A stretch of DNA of 64,000 nt from Acinetobacter gerneri DSM 14967 = CIP 107464 = MTCC 9824 (GTDB taxonomy: Bacteria; Pseudomonadota; Gammaproteobacteria; Pseudomonadales; Moraxellaceae): NCBI RefSeq assembly GCF_000368565.1, contig NZ_KB849544.1:429994-493993 (forward strand), given 5' to 3'. The translations under genes and the position numbers were made by a program. Each line of letters begins with the position of its first letter. Within the stretch, counting starts at the first letter, position 1. A model generated the notes under the pieces. The model searched no databases and was not told where the DNA came from. It saw only the letters and a program-made list of their open reading frames with translations. Positions 18,654-27,565 of the stretch are shown in pieces.

Positions 18654-19643
18654 ATGACTTTAGAAATTAAAACGTCAAATCTGCAACCGATTCGACAAAC
18701 TTATGCTTATATCGAGCGTCGCTTTGGTAATAAACCAGCAACACGTTATCAAGAAGTCAGTTTTGATGTTCAGGGAGCGACTAACTTTCATTATCGTCCA
18801 TTATGGAAACCTGAAAAGTCTTTAAATGATCAAACGCATACTGCACTAGTCATGCAAGATTGGTATGTCTTTAAAGATCCTCGTCAATTTTATTATGGTG
18901 CATATGTTCAGCATCGTGCACGTTTACAAGATACTGCGGAAAGTAATTTTTCCTTCTTTGAAAAGCGTAATTTAGTTGAAAATTTAAGTGAAGAAGTTAC
19001 GCAAAAAATCATCACTTGCTTGTTGCCATTTCGTTATGTTGAGCAAACAGCCAATCTGCATATGATGTCAGGTAGTGCGTATGGTTATGGCACTGTCATT
19101 ACACAAGCATGTATTTTCGCTGCGATGGATCGCCTTGGTATGGCGCAATATATTTCACGTATTGGCTTGATGATTGATGGCAATACGGGTGAATCATTAG
19201 AACAAGCAAAAAATGTCTGGATGAACGATGCCGCTTGGCAACCACTCCGTAAACTCTGTGAATTGAGCCTCACTGAACAAGATTGGTTCAAGCTCTATGT
19301 CTTACAAAATTTACTTATCGACAGCATGCTGCAAGACCTTGTTTATGGACAACTCGATATATGGTTAGTCGATCATCAAGCTCGTGATATCGCAATGCTT
19401 ACTGAGTTTATGAAAGATTGTATTACTGACCTTCGTAAATGGTCGGATACAGTTTTAAAAACAGCGATCAGCGAATCACCTGAAAATAAAAACTTAATCC
19501 ACGCTTGGATCAATGAGCTTAGCCCACAAGTCGAAGCCGCATTTTCTAGTTGGGCATCACTTGCATTTGGCGACTCAAACATTGAAAACGCAAGTCAACT
19601 CGTTTTAGAGCGCAGTAAAAAAGCCGGTTTAGATTTAGCATAA
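18654..19643 (+). CDS. mopL: Phenol hydroxylase beta subunit MopL (DmpL)
   Basis: A 329-residue oxygenase subunit of the soluble diiron monooxygenase family (group of DmpL/TouE/MmoC-beta). It is built from long helices and pairs with MopN and MopO in the (alpha-beta-gamma)2 hydroxylase. It keeps the overall fold of the alpha subunit but not the diiron ligands; the only function is structural. An AAGGAG site lies seven bases upstream of the ATG, and mopM starts 11 bp after its stop. Confidence 0.92.
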   Translation: MTLEIKTSNLQPIRQTYAYIERRFGNKPATRYQEVSFDVQGATNFHYRPLWKPEKSLNDQTHTALVMQDWYVFKDPRQFYYGAYVQHRARLQDTAESNFSFFEKRNLVENLSEEVTQKIITCLLPFRYVEQTANLHMMSGSAYGYGTVITQACIFAAMDRLGMAQYISRIGLMIDGNTGESLEQAKNVWMNDAAWQPLRKLCELSLTEQDWFKLYVLQNLLIDSMLQDLVYGQLDIWLVDHQARDIAMLTEFMKDCITDLRKWSDTVLKTAISESPENKNLIHAWINELSPQVEAAFSSWASLAFGDSNIENASQLVLERSKKAGLDLA

Positions 19644-19654
19644 GGAATTGCATC

Positions 19655-19924
19655 ATGACATCAAAAGTATATTTAGCGCTTCAAGACAATGATACTTCAC
19701 GCTACATCATTGAAGCGATTGAACAAGATAATCCAGAAGCCACAATCCAATATTTACCAGCCATGATTCGAGTTGAAAGTCAGGGTGAATTGATCATTCG
19801 AGCTGAGACGGTTTCTGAAAAACTGGGACAAGATTGGGATATCCAAGAATTACAACTCAATATGATTACGCTTGGTGGAAATGTCGATGAAGATGATGAC
19901 ACTTTCACGCTTAAATGGAATTAA
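19655..19924 (+). CDS. mopM: Phenol hydroxylase coupling/effector protein MopM (DmpM)
   Basis: An 89-residue cofactor-free protein of the MmoB/DmpM family. Such proteins dock on the hydroxylase near the diiron site and are required for efficient turnover and coupling of NADH oxidation to phenol hydroxylation. Family features seen: VYLALQDNDTSRYIIEAIEQ at the start, a central AMIRVESQGELIIRAE strand pair, and an acidic C-terminal region (NVDEDDD). AAGGAA precedes the ATG. It lies in the usual third position of the operon. Confidence 0.92.
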   Translation: MTSKVYLALQDNDTSRYIIEAIEQDNPEATIQYLPAMIRVESQGELIIRAETVSEKLGQDWDIQELQLNMITLGGNVDEDDDTFTLKWN

Positions 19925-19953
19925 AAATTATTAAAATTTAAAGGAATATACTC

Positions 19954-21480
19954 ATGAATAGTCAAGCTAAAACACCAAATAAAAAACTCAATGCCAAAGA
20001 TCGTTATCGTATGCTCACTCGTGATTTGGATTGGGACTTTTCTTATGCTGATCGTAAAGATGCCTTTCCTTATGAAGAGTTTGAAGGAATTAAAATCACC
20101 GATTGGTCAAAATGGGAAGATCCATTTCGCCTAACCATGGATTCATATTGGAAATACCAAGCTGAAAAAGAGAAAAAACTGTATGCCATTTTTGATGCTT
20201 TTTCTCAAAATAATGGGCAAATGAATGTCAGTAATGAACGTTATCTCAATGCGATCAAATTATTTTTAACTGCCGTAACACCACTTGAATATCAAGCCTA
20301 CCAAGGCTATGCGCATGTTGGTCGCCAATTTAGTGGTATTGGTGCGCGCATTGCTTCACAAATGCAGTCTATTGATGAGCTTCGTCACGTACAAACTCAG
20401 ATTCATGCGATGAGTCATTACAACAAGTTCTTTGATGGCTTCCAAGATTGGGCACATATGCACGATCGTGTTTGGTATCTCTCTGTTCCTAAGTCATTCT
20501 TTGAAGATGCTCGCTCGGCAGGTCCGTTTGAGTTTTTATTGGCGATTAGTTTTGCCTTTGAATATGTCCTAACTAACTTATTGTTTGTTCCTTTCATGTC
20601 GGGAGCTGCTTACAACGGTGACATGGCAACAGTCACATTTGGCTTTAGTGCACAATCCGATGAAGCTCGTCACATGACCCTCGGGTTAGAAATCGTTAAA
20701 TTCTTACTTGAGCAGCATGAAGATAACGTACCAATCGTCCAAGAATGGATCGATAAATGGTTCTGGCGTGGCACTCGCCTACTCTCAATCGTCGGTATGA
20801 TGATGGACTACATGCTGCCAAATAAAGTCATGTCATGGAAAGAGGCATGGGAAACTTACTTTGAAGAAGCTGGTGGCGCATTATTTAAAGACCTAAGTCG
20901 CTACGGTATCCGTATGCCGAAATACAGCGACGTTATTACCAAAGAAAAAGAACATGTTTCACACCAAGCATGGTGGATTTTCTATAACTTTGGTCATGCT
21001 GCAGGTTTCCACACTTGGATCCCAACCGATGAAGAAATGGATTGGTTATCTGAAAAATATCCAGATACTTTTGATAAATACTATCGTCCAAAATGGGAAT
21101 TGGCACGCAAAATGGAAGCTGAGGGCAAGCGTTTCTACAGTGCAGGCTTACCGCAACTGTGCCAAATCTGTCAAATTCCAATGACCTTTACAGAAATGGA
21201 TGGCGACCAAACCATGTTTAGTTATCGTCAGTCAGTCTATAAAGGCGAACGCTATCACACTTGCTCGGATGGTTGTCATGATATTTTCGAGCGTGAACCT
21301 GAAAAATATATCCAAGCATGGCTCCCAGTACACCAAATCCTACAAGGCAACTGTGGTGGACCAGATTTAGAAAGTATTTTACGTGACTATTACAACTTTA
21401 ATGTGGGTGCAGATAACCTCGATATCGAAGGTTCTCCTGATCAACAGCGTTGGAAAAAATGGAAAGGCGACGCTGCTTAA
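19954..21480 (+). CDS. mopN: Phenol hydroxylase catalytic alpha subunit MopN (DmpN)
   Basis: A 508-residue oxygenase subunit that carries the carboxylate-bridged diiron centre and hydroxylates phenol to catechol with O2. The six ligands are visible: Glu112 (PLEYQ), Glu142 and His145 (DELRH), Glu203 (FAFEY), Glu237 and His240 (DEARH), with the same spacing as in methane monooxygenase. The C-terminal part (about 395-455) contains a small Cys-rich YHS-type domain (LCQICQIP ... CSDGCHDIFE), known from DmpN-type proteins and probably zinc-binding. AAGGAA precedes the start. A 134-bp spacer with a hairpin separates it from mopO. Confidence 0.95.
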   Translation: MNSQAKTPNKKLNAKDRYRMLTRDLDWDFSYADRKDAFPYEEFEGIKITDWSKWEDPFRLTMDSYWKYQAEKEKKLYAIFDAFSQNNGQMNVSNERYLNAIKLFLTAVTPLEYQAYQGYAHVGRQFSGIGARIASQMQSIDELRHVQTQIHAMSHYNKFFDGFQDWAHMHDRVWYLSVPKSFFEDARSAGPFEFLLAISFAFEYVLTNLLFVPFMSGAAYNGDMATVTFGFSAQSDEARHMTLGLEIVKFLLEQHEDNVPIVQEWIDKWFWRGTRLLSIVGMMMDYMLPNKVMSWKEAWETYFEEAGGALFKDLSRYGIRMPKYSDVITKEKEHVSHQAWWIFYNFGHAAGFHTWIPTDEEMDWLSEKYPDTFDKYYRPKWELARKMEAEGKRFYSAGLPQLCQICQIPMTFTEMDGDQTMFSYRQSVYKGERYHTCSDGCHDIFEREPEKYIQAWLPVHQILQGNCGGPDLESILRDYYNFNVGADNLDIEGSPDQQRWKKWKGDAA

Positions 21481-21481
21481 T

Positions 21482-21559
21482 GATCAATTGATGTGGATCT
21501 GATCTCAATCACAAACATTTCGGTTGAGATCGATCCTGCAAATGATCGATCTAGTGATC
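21482..21559 (+). other. GATC-rich intercistronic spacer with hairpin between mopN and mopO
   Basis: The 134-bp gap between mopN and mopO is the largest in the operon. It contains eight GATC tetramers within 78 bp and a stem GATCTCAA (21501-21508)/TTGAGATC (21524-21531). No promoter or T-run is seen, so an RNA stability or processing element is more likely than a terminator. Confidence 0.45.
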
Positions 21560-21614
21560 ATCACCCAAGCGTAAAGCTCAAGGACTGAATTTAAAAAAAT
21601 TATGGAGTTTCCTC

Positions 21615-21980
21615 ATGACAGTAAAAGCAATTGTTGAAAATTATCAATTTGAACCTTTAGATCAACAAAGCCGTTATGGCGAAAATATGTTGCTATTTAT
21701 TGGTTGGGATCATCACACCCTATTTTGTTCTGCACATGCCTTTGTCGTTTCACCACAACAAACTTTGCAAGAGCTGATCGATGGGCAAATACAAGCGGGT
21801 TTCTCACAACATCCTGATTTTGAAAACATTGATTGGTCAAAAGTACAGTTTAATCTTAACAATCACCCCTTAGAACAAGTCGATTTTTCCAAGACATTAA
21901 CAGAACTTGGTTTTGATCATAAATCTCTCTTACGTTTTATTACGCCTGATCTCAAAGGCTATAAAGGCGCATTTGTTTAA
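21615..21980 (+). CDS. mopO: Phenol hydroxylase gamma subunit MopO (DmpO)
   Basis: A 121-residue small subunit of the hydroxylase complex (DmpO/MphO type). Its sequence shows the family pattern ENMLLFIGWDHHTLFCSAHAF near residues 23-43 and a C-terminal LLRFITPDLKGYKGAFV. It completes the alpha-beta-gamma oxygenase protomer and has no catalytic centre. TGGAG stands eight bases before the ATG, and mopP begins 11 bp after the stop codon. Confidence 0.9.
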   Translation: MTVKAIVENYQFEPLDQQSRYGENMLLFIGWDHHTLFCSAHAFVVSPQQTLQELIDGQIQAGFSQHPDFENIDWSKVQFNLNNHPLEQVDFSKTLTELGFDHKSLLRFITPDLKGYKGAFV

Positions 21981-21991
21981 GGAGAAAATAC

Positions 21992-23053
21992 ATGACTTAT
22001 CAAGTAACAATTGAACCGATTGGAACCACGATAGACGTAGAGGAAGATCAAACGATTTTAGATGCAGCACTGCGCCAAGGTGTATGGCTACCCTTCGCTT
22101 GCGGTCACGGGACTTGTGGCACATGCAAAGTCCAAGTCACTGATGGCTTTTATGATGTAGGTGATGCATCACCCTTCGCATTAATGGATTTGGAACGTGA
22201 AGAAAACAAGGTCTTAGCATGTTGCTGTAAGCCAGAATCGGATATGGTCATTGAAGCAGACGTCGATGAAGACGAGGATTTTCTCGGTTATTTAGTACAA
22301 GATTATCAAGCTAAAGTGATTGAAATAACAGATCTTTCACCGACGATTAAAGGCGTTCGTTTTGAAATAGACCGTCCAATGGAATTCCAAGCAGGTCAAT
22401 ATATCAATCTGCAATTGCCAGAGATCGAAGGCACACGTGCCTTTTCTATTGCAAATGCACCAAGTGAAGCCAATATTGTCGAATTACATATCCGTAAAGT
22501 AGAAGGAGGAGCTGCCACAAGTTATGTACATAATGAACTGCAAGTCGGTGATGAACTTGAACTTTCTGGACCTTATGGACAATTTTTTGTGCGCAAATCT
22601 GATGCCCAAGATGTCATTTTTATCGCAGGTGGTTCAGGACTTTCAAGCCCACAATCAATGATTATTGATATGCTAGAGCAAGGTGATACACGCACCATTT
22701 ACCTATTCCAAGGTGCTCGTGATGTGTCCGAGTTGTATAACCGTGATAAATTTGAACAATTGGTCAAAGACTATCCAAACTTTAGATATATACCCGCATT
22801 GAATGCGCCAAAAGCAGAAGACCAATGGCAAGGATTTACTGGATTTGTCCATGAAGCTGTAGCTGATTATTTTGAAAATAAATGCTCAGGTCATAAAGCT
22901 TATCTCTGTGGACCACCACCGATGATTGATGCTGCAATTTCAACACTCATGCAAAGCCGTTTGTTTGAACGTGATATCCATACTGAACGCTTCTTGAGTG
23001 CGGCTGATGGTGCAAATAGTAATGCACGTTCAGCATTGTTTAAGCATATTTAA
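21992..23053 (+). CDS. mopP: Phenol hydroxylase reductase MopP (DmpP)
   Basis: A 353-residue iron-sulfur flavoprotein that passes electrons from NADH to the hydroxylase. The N-terminal 2Fe-2S ferredoxin domain has ligands Cys37, Cys42, Cys45 and one of the Cys77-79 run (CGHGTCGTC ... ACCCK). It is followed by an FAD domain (RAFSIANAPSE, about 143-153) and an NAD-binding domain (IFIAGGSGLSSPQSM and a C-terminal CGPPPMID). AAGGAG precedes the ATG. It ends the operon, and a 14-bp hairpin follows. Confidence 0.94.
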   Translation: MTYQVTIEPIGTTIDVEEDQTILDAALRQGVWLPFACGHGTCGTCKVQVTDGFYDVGDASPFALMDLEREENKVLACCCKPESDMVIEADVDEDEDFLGYLVQDYQAKVIEITDLSPTIKGVRFEIDRPMEFQAGQYINLQLPEIEGTRAFSIANAPSEANIVELHIRKVEGGAATSYVHNELQVGDELELSGPYGQFFVRKSDAQDVIFIAGGSGLSSPQSMIIDMLEQGDTRTIYLFQGARDVSELYNRDKFEQLVKDYPNFRYIPALNAPKAEDQWQGFTGFVHEAVADYFENKCSGHKAYLCGPPPMIDAAISTLMQSRLFERDIHTERFLSAADGANSNARSALFKHI

Positions 23054-23138
23054 AACTGGAAATAACGATCGAAAATTAGTGATATTGAAACGATCTTTTG
23101 ATTTGAATGATTAAATATTCCAGATTTAACAACTCTGT

Positions 23139-23180
23139 TTTTGAATGATCTGTTTCATGTCCGTTCCAGATCATTCAAAA
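23139..23180 (+). terminator. Hairpin between mopP and catA
   Basis: Perfect 14-bp stem TTTTGAATGATCTG/CAGATCATTCAAAA with a 14-base loop. There is no proper T-run after it, so it may reduce rather than stop read-through into catA. Confidence 0.55.
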
Positions 23181-23195
23181 TTGATCAAAAAATAA

Positions 23196-23225
23196 TTCAC
23201 TTTTCAATATAAAAGTGCATATAAT
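23196..23225 (+). promoter_or_regulatory. Candidate sigma-70 promoter of catA
   Basis: -35 TTCACT (23196-23201), 18-base spacer, perfect -10 TATAAT (23220-23225). It gives a leader of about 25 bases containing the AAAGGA ribosome-binding site of catA. It lies directly after the hairpin that closes the mop operon. Confidence 0.5.
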
Positions 23226-23255
23226 CAAAAGACCATTAATCAAAGGATGATAATG

Positions 23256-24176
23256 ATGAACCGTCAAGAAATAGATCAATTAGTTAAAGAAATGAACGTG
23301 GATACAGCCACAAAAACAGTTAATCCACGTGTTCAACAAGTTGTAGTTCGTTTATTGGGAGATCTTTTTCAAGCCATCGAAGATTTGGACTTAAGCCAAT
23401 CTGAGGTTTGGAAAGGCTTAGAATATTTGGCTGATGCGGGTAAATCAAATGAATTGGGGCTACTCGCAGCAGGCTTAGGTTTGGAACATTATCTAGATCT
23501 ACGTGCTGATGAAGCCGATGCCAAAGCAGGTGTTGCAGGTGGTACACCACGTACCATTGAAGGTCCACTTTATGTCGCTGGTGCACCCGAATCTGTTGGC
23601 TTTGCGCGTATGGATGATGGTAGCGAATCTGAGCAGGTTGATACCTTATTTATCGAAGGTGTAGTGACTGATACAGATGGCAAAATCATTCCAAATGCAA
23701 AAGTCGAAGTATGGCATGCCAATGGTTTAGGCAACTATTCTTTCTTTGACAAATCTCAGTCAGATTTTAATTTACGTCGTACTATTTTCACTGACAATGA
23801 CGGCCGTTATGTTGCACAAACGACAATGCCCGTTGGCTATGGCTGCCCACCCGAAGGCACAACCCAAGCTTTGTTAAATCTACTTGGTCGTCATGGACAG
23901 CGCCCTTCACATGTACATTACTTTGTTTCAGCACCTGGCTATCGCAAGTTAACCACCCAGTTCAATATCGATGGTGATCAATATCTTTGGGATGACTTTG
24001 CTTTTGCAACACGCGATGGACTGATTGCGACAGCTATTGATGTCAATGATCCTGCCGAAATCTCTCGTCGTGGTGTAGATAAACCATTTAAACAGATCAC
24101 TTTTGACTTCCAATTGGTGCATGATCAAGCGCAAGCGCCTGCTGCTGAAGTTGATCGTCGACGTGCAAGTGCTTAA
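23256..24176 (+). CDS. catA: Catechol 1,2-dioxygenase
   Basis: A 306-residue intradiol dioxygenase that opens catechol to cis,cis-muconate, the entry into the beta-ketoadipate pathway. The Fe(III) ligands are visible: Tyr161 (GNYSFF), Tyr195 (GYGCPPEG), His219 and His221 (PSHVHYF). The N-terminal helical domain of about 100 residues used for dimerisation is present. Three ATGs lie close together; 23247 overlaps the AAAGGA ribosome-binding site (23242-23247) and is rejected. 23256 (MNRQEIDQLV) fits the family; 23253 is possible. It uses the product of the phenol hydroxylase encoded just upstream. Confidence 0.95.
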   Translation: MNRQEIDQLVKEMNVDTATKTVNPRVQQVVVRLLGDLFQAIEDLDLSQSEVWKGLEYLADAGKSNELGLLAAGLGLEHYLDLRADEADAKAGVAGGTPRTIEGPLYVAGAPESVGFARMDDGSESEQVDTLFIEGVVTDTDGKIIPNAKVEVWHANGLGNYSFFDKSQSDFNLRRTIFTDNDGRYVAQTTMPVGYGCPPEGTTQALLNLLGRHGQRPSHVHYFVSAPGYRKLTTQFNIDGDQYLWDDFAFATRDGLIATAIDVNDPAEISRRGVDKPFKQITFDFQLVHDQAQAPAAEVDRRRASA

Positions 24177-24232
24177 AAATTTGAGTTTAATATATCGACC
24201 TAAACGCATAACACTTAAATGATGAGTTAATA

Positions 24233-24271
24233 CAATGTAAATAGTCTAATCTGCTTAGGCTATTTACATTG
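24233..24271. terminator. Bidirectional terminator catA / phosphodiester glycosidase gene
   Basis: CAATGTAAATAG-t-CTAA/TTAG-g-CTATTTACATTG, 16 pairs with one mismatch and a 5-base loop. It covers the last codons of the converging minus-strand gene. Confidence 0.65.
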
Positions 24272-25009
24272 CTTTGAATTAATCACTGCAATCATTGGAC
24301 CTAAACCAAAGCGCTGATCCATCCGCTTTGCTTGAGGTATAAAAGCACTTGAAATCGAACCATCCAAATATAAAGCCTGCTCTATACCTAACGCATTTTT
24401 GAAAAAAGCAGCAAATTGATAAAAATTCACTTTGTTATTACTAATCACAAAATAAAGCTGATTATCTTTAATCCCGACACCATTTCTGATTTTTAAAGAA
24501 TTCGACTGTGCTTCAAATTGTGGATTAATTTTCCCATCAATCACTAACATCGGTCCTGATTGTGTTGCATATTTGGCTTTAAAACTCGTCTGAGCAAATT
24601 TCTGAGTAGATATAATTTTGGCAGTGTTATCGTTCCACGCCAGCACACCATTTGGCTGCATAAAAAAATTGCCAAAACCTGTATCTGTATTGAGTTTTTT
24701 TATCGTCTGAGAATGTTCAATATAAAGGCCTACAGGTGAATAATCGGCGTGATACATCCCTGCATTCATCGCAAAAAGCATATTTTGGCATTTTTTTAAG
24801 TTTTGTTTGATCTTGCTAAAGTTCTGATAAGGCTGATGATTTGCATCATTTAAAAATAACTTTAGATCTTTTAAATTGCTGACTTTAACCACATCTGCAT
24901 CAACATTCTGTGGGGTTTTATAATGAAAATATTCCGTATTTGCATGGGCAAGCTGTATGAGTTGCTGACTGATCAGCATTGAAAATAACAATTTTTTAAA
25001 CATTTTCAT
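24260..25009 (-). CDS. Secreted phosphodiester glycosidase (NAGPA/DUF2233) family protein
   Basis: A 249-residue protein with a signal peptide (about residues 1-24, ending in AHA). The mature part has the pattern of the DUF2233/NAGPA family: FAMNAGMYHADYSPVGLYIE, TQSGPMLVIDGKINPQF, RNGVGI and ALYLDGSISSAF. The family includes enzymes that remove sugars from phosphodiesters; the substrate in Acinetobacter is unknown. Its last codons form part of the hairpin shared with catA. It is a single gene with no obvious operon partner. Confidence 0.8.
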   Translation of the reverse strand: MKMFKKLLFSMLISQQLIQLAHANTEYFHYKTPQNVDADVVKVSNLKDLKLFLNDANHQPYQNFSKIKQNLKKCQNMLFAMNAGMYHADYSPVGLYIEHSQTIKKLNTDTGFGNFFMQPNGVLAWNDNTAKIISTQKFAQTSFKAKYATQSGPMLVIDGKINPQFEAQSNSLKIRNGVGIKDNQLYFVISNNKVNFYQFAAFFKNALGIEQALYLDGSISSAFIPQAKRMDQRFGLGPMIAVINSKQCK

Positions 25010-25204
25010 TTTGAAATTTTCCTAAGCAACTTTGCCAAGTTTATCCTTACTCATATATGCGTCTGTCTGATCTGCTACTGATCAGTTTTTTTCAGAAAAA
25101 ATGCATGTTATCGTATTTGATACACAGCCTATGTCATTTTTAGGTATAATCCGATGACATTTCAATAAAAATACACCTGTACACTTTATTGGAAAATATG
25201 GAAT

Positions 25205-25744
25205 ATGCAAAGAAGCTTTAAAAAATATCCTATTGGTGCGCATCTGATTGTGACTCATTTCGGCTATAGCCATCACGGCATATACGCTGGGCGAGGTCGT
25301 GTTATCCATTATTCAGGTTTTGCTCACTTCTTTAAGAAACAACCGATCGAGATGACCACGCTCGAAAAGTTTGCGCATGGCAAAAACATTATCATTCGCC
25401 ACTATGAACAGCCTAAATTTAAAGGCCGTGAAATCGTGCGACGTATGCGTCTAAGAATGCACGAAAATCACTATCATTTGATTATTAATAATTGTGAACA
25501 TTTATGCTCATGGGCAATTACAGGTGTTGAAAGTAGCCCTCAAGTGATCAAAATGATGAATCGTTTGACCACGATTGGCTATATCAGTTCCGTCATGAGC
25601 TATATGAATGGCTTAATGCTCACGATCGCAACGACTTGTTTTGCTTTGGTTTTCTATATCAAACTCAAGCTACGTGCTCAAGCAAAATTACGTATGCCAA
25701 CCTATATTTTCCTAAAAAATCAGGATCATAAAAAGCAACCCTGA
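25205..25744 (+). CDS. LRAT-domain membrane-anchored acyltransferase-like protein
   Basis: A 179-residue protein of the NlpC/P60-related LRAT family. It has the H-box (GYSHHGIYAGRGRVIHYSG, with candidate catalytic His24 and His35) and the NCEH box with the nucleophile Cys97 (NNCEHLC). After the domain comes a hydrophobic helix (about 128-153) and a basic tail, so it is probably anchored in the membrane. LRAT-like enzymes move acyl groups on phospholipids, but the bacterial members are mostly uncharacterised. A TATAAT sits at 25145-25150 without a good -35. It is isolated from its neighbours. Confidence 0.8.
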   Translation: MQRSFKKYPIGAHLIVTHFGYSHHGIYAGRGRVIHYSGFAHFFKKQPIEMTTLEKFAHGKNIIIRHYEQPKFKGREIVRRMRLRMHENHYHLIINNCEHLCSWAITGVESSPQVIKMMNRLTTIGYISSVMSYMNGLMLTIATTCFALVFYIKLKLRAQAKLRMPTYIFLKNQDHKKQP

Positions 25745-25849
25745 TTTCAAGCATTAATCTAAATCGATTAGAAGTTTATTTTCATCATGATAAATCGATA
25801 TTTTTTTTTGCAATTTTCTATATAAAACAATTTTCTATATAAAAAAATA

Positions 25850-26293
25850 CTATTTAAACGGAGGAAACTTGTCATTGACCAAGTTGAGTTCCAAGCCATG
25901 TTCGAGGTAAGCTTTGAGATTGTCCAAAACTGTAGTAAATCCGCCTGTGCTATCAATAATATAAGCAATCAACTCAGAACCTTGAAATGGTAGATCAAAA
26001 TTGCGAATCTTGACATAAGTTTGTGCTGGTGCAATTTCTTCAAAGATAAAATCAACAGCCGTACGTGGTGAGCCCCACAAAATTTTGATCAACTTATTTT
26101 GTTCAACCGCCAAAACCACGACTTCAGCTTGATGCTGATATTTTTCCCAAGTCCACTGAACTGTCTTGCCCTGCTCTAACTTGCCTGTAGAATGGCTAAA
26201 CCAAAATTTACTGCTTAACTTCGGATCAATAAATGCATTGAATACCTCTTGCACAGGTTTACGTATTAACATTTGTGTTTCGATGACTGGCAT
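25850..26293 (-). CDS. SRPBCC-family protein
   Basis: A 147-residue single-domain protein of the START/SRPBCC superfamily (AHSA1/polyketide-cyclase-like). Seen: the opening strand ETQMLIRKPVQEVFNAFIDP, a central WTWEKYQH strand, and the C-terminal long helix GGFTTVLDNLKAYLEHGLELN with the conserved Gly-Gly entry. The fold binds hydrophobic ligands; no specific function can be given. AAGGAATT stands before the ATG. Independent of its neighbours. Confidence 0.8.
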   Translation of the reverse strand: MPVIETQMLIRKPVQEVFNAFIDPKLSSKFWFSHSTGKLEQGKTVQWTWEKYQHQAEVVVLAVEQNKLIKILWGSPRTAVDFIFEEIAPAQTYVKIRNFDLPFQGSELIAYIIDSTGGFTTVLDNLKAYLEHGLELNLVNDKFPPFK

Positions 26294-26400
26294 TTTATTT
26301 TAATTCCTTGTTATCCAAATGATTTACATTTCATCATATTGATACCACAACTATCAAAAAATTGGGTATCAATGCAGTAATTTTCAGGGTCAATTGAAAA

Positions 26401-27453
26401 TTAATTTGCTACAAACTGTGACTTCTGTAAAGCCTTAAATCGCTCAGTAAATTGTCCATTCCAGTAGGGATAATATGGATAAATAGGATAAACCGCACTA
26501 ACTTGATCAAGCTGTTGAATGTGTTCATCAGACAATAGAAGGTCTTTAGCTTTCAGGTTATCATTGAGCTGTTGTTCATTTCTCGCCCCAATCAGAACAG
26601 TTGATACTGTTGCTCTTTGCAGCAGCCATTGCAAAGCAATTTGCGGAATACTCGCGCCTATTTCAGATGAAATGGCCTTTAAAACATCTAAGATTGTATA
26701 TAAATATTCCTCTTGTACTGGCGGAGCAAACTGTGCCGTTTCATGTAATCGACTAGCAGTTGGTATCGGGTTTTTACGATCAAATTTACCCGTTAACCGC
26801 CCCCAAGCCAATGGACTCCAAACGACTGCACCTATACCCTGATCCTGATTTAAAGGCATGAGTTCCCACTCATAATCACGTCCAGCCAATGAATAATACA
26901 CTTGATTTGCAAAAAATTTTTCATAGCCATAACGCTCTGCTATCGCTTGGGCCTTCATCAATTGCCAACCTGAAAAATTGGAAACCCCAATATAGCGAAC
27001 CTTGCCACTTCTAACTAATTCATCCAGTGTTTTCATCAGCTGTTCAAGTGCTGTAAAACTATCAAAATGATGTAATTGTAAAACATCGATATAATCTGTA
27101 TTTAATCTTTTCAAAGAAGCTTCTACTGCATTAATCAAATAATTTCGGCTAAAACCAACGTGATTTATGTGCTCTGATGTACGAATACTAACTTTCGTAG
27201 AAATAATATTATTGGATCTTTGTGCTGCCAATGCTTTACCAAGCATACGTTCAGATTCACCCTCTGAATAGACATCCGCAGTGTCAAAAAAATTGACACC
27301 TGCATCTAGACAAAGCTTGATCATATTATTCGCTTCGGCTTGACTAGCCTGCCCCCAAGCAGAAAAGATTTGTCCTTTTCCACCCAAAGTTCCTGCACCA
27401 AATCCAAGTTCTGAAACTTTTAATCCAGAATGACCTAAAAAATTGTATTTCAT
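26401..27453 (-). CDS. Aldo/keto reductase
   Basis: A 350-residue NADPH-dependent aldo/keto reductase. The catalytic tetrad can be seen: Asp and Tyr in FFDTADVYSEGESE, Lys in ISTKVS, His in LQLHHFD; the C-terminal part holds the cofactor segment VLIGARNEQQL. Length and pattern (GKALAAQRSNNIISTK) fit the YajO/Tas group. It reduces carbonyl compounds; the natural substrate is unknown. It is divergent from a LysR regulator at 27566, which probably controls it, with 112 bp between the starts. Confidence 0.88.
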   Translation of the reverse strand: MKYNFLGHSGLKVSELGFGAGTLGGKGQIFSAWGQASQAEANNMIKLCLDAGVNFFDTADVYSEGESERMLGKALAAQRSNNIISTKVSIRTSEHINHVGFSRNYLINAVEASLKRLNTDYIDVLQLHHFDSFTALEQLMKTLDELVRSGKVRYIGVSNFSGWQLMKAQAIAERYGYEKFFANQVYYSLAGRDYEWELMPLNQDQGIGAVVWSPLAWGRLTGKFDRKNPIPTASRLHETAQFAPPVQEEYLYTILDVLKAISSEIGASIPQIALQWLLQRATVSTVLIGARNEQQLNDNLKAKDLLLSDEHIQQLDQVSAVYPIYPYYPYWNGQFTERFKALQKSQFVAN

Positions 27454-27565
27454 CTCGCACCTATTCGTTTAAAGATTCAATACACAATAGACTTGCTTTA
27501 TTATTTAAAAAACTAGGACAATCAAGAAAGACTTTTCTGTTTTTATTGATAATTAGAAATACACT

